NCBI GenBank assembly: GCA_024102795.1
Contig: JAGFJK010000011.1
Location: 1 to 33,661 of the forward strand
DNA from: Pirellulaceae bacterium
GTDB taxonomy: Bacteria > Planctomycetota > Planctomycetia > Pirellulales > Pirellulaceae
Direction: 5' to 3'
DNA: 33,661 nucleotides
The translations under genes were made by a program, and so were the position numbers. The notes under the pieces are model-generated. The model ran no database searches and was not told where the DNA came from. It saw only the letters and a program-made list of their open reading frames with translations. Positions 33,548-33,661 of this stretch are shown here, piece after piece (the stretch's first letter is position 1; the number at the start of each line of letters is the position of its first letter).

Positions 33548-33661
33548 ACCAGGATGCGGTTAAAGATAACCGAGAAAACCGCAGGAAAAAACACCCCGAG
33601 GCCCAAACGGCCCGGAAGTGCGGGCGGGAAACGGGTAAAAAGCGGAACCCAAAACGGAAGC
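33548..33661 (-). pseudogene. Edge fragment: frame-broken continuation of the MauE-like domain
   Basis: Reading upstream of 33547 in the same frame gives PHPGL and then a stop (TAA). In a neighbouring frame just beyond, SCGFLGYL resembles the SCGCFG...NP motif of MauE-type redox proteins. This suggests one gene broken by one or more indels. Because it coincides with the end of the sequence and a C14 run, sequence error is as likely as a true pseudogene. Confidence 0.35.

Overview
The window looks like a chromosomal segment of a planctomycete, most likely of the Pirellulales (Rhodopirellula/Blastopirellula-like). This rests on the gene families: a DUF1559 pseudopilin, a ThuA-DUF1080 fusion, a secreted type I sulfatase, a Ser/Thr kinase fused to beta-propeller repeats, a giant multi-PKD surface protein with an LEPR-XLL-type N-terminus, and an ECF sigma factor. 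No rRNA, tRNA, CRISPR array, intact transposase or phage gene was seen. All assignments come from reading motifs by eye; no search was run.

Layout, left to right. (1) 0.3-7.8 kb: an ankyrin-repeat protein with a DUF4253-like C-terminus overlaps tail-to-tail a secreted two-domain jelly-roll protein. A secreted ThuA-DUF1080 protein and an exported thioredoxin-fold protein follow. (2) 7.9-10.1 kb: a translationally coupled pair, an OLD/SMC-type AAA ATPase and a DUF4276 (TOPRIM-like) protein, looks like a small defence module. It is bracketed by two direct copies of a 46-bp intergenic repeat; a third, inverted copy lies at 5.05 kb. (3) 10.2-12.3 kb: a bifunctional arginine dihydrolase/ornithine cyclodeaminase of the cyanobacterial ArgZ/AgrE type (arginine to ornithine to proline). 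(4) 12.5-15.9 kb: a membrane-anchored Ser/Thr kinase with a WD40-like C-terminal half. (5) 16.0-24.4 kb: a 2815-residue exported protein with an HELMH metallopeptidase-like head, a duplicated HxH-rich module, about 15 PKD domains of which 11 alternate strictly between two subtypes, a cadherin-like and an SdrD-B-like domain, and an EF-hand-like tail. An ECF sigma factor diverges from it across a gap holding two palindromes. (6) 25.3-26.9 kb: a sulfatase. (7) 27.4 kb to the right edge: a tightly packed minus-strand operon, visibly less GC-rich than the rest. In transcription order it encodes a MauE-thioredoxin-like protein (5' end lost at the edge), a DUF1573 protein, a Met-rich lipoprotein-like protein, a small 10-cysteine secreted protein, a PIG-V-like glycosyltransferase, a SAM methyltransferase and a DUF1559 pseudopilin.

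How the genes may work together. The best candidate for an undescribed system is the right-hand operon: a small disulfide-rich exported protein encoded with redox membrane components, a multi-TM glycosyltransferase, a methyltransferase and a pilin-like protein suggests a maturation or assembly line for a secreted, possibly modified, Cys-rich peptide. The second candidate is the repeat-bracketed ATPase/DUF4276 pair. The ECF factor, giant surface protein and kinase could form a surface-sensing neighbourhood, but the sequence shows only adjacency. The last 200 bases contain a run of 14 C and an apparent frameshift in the MauE-like part, so the right edge may be low-quality sequence.
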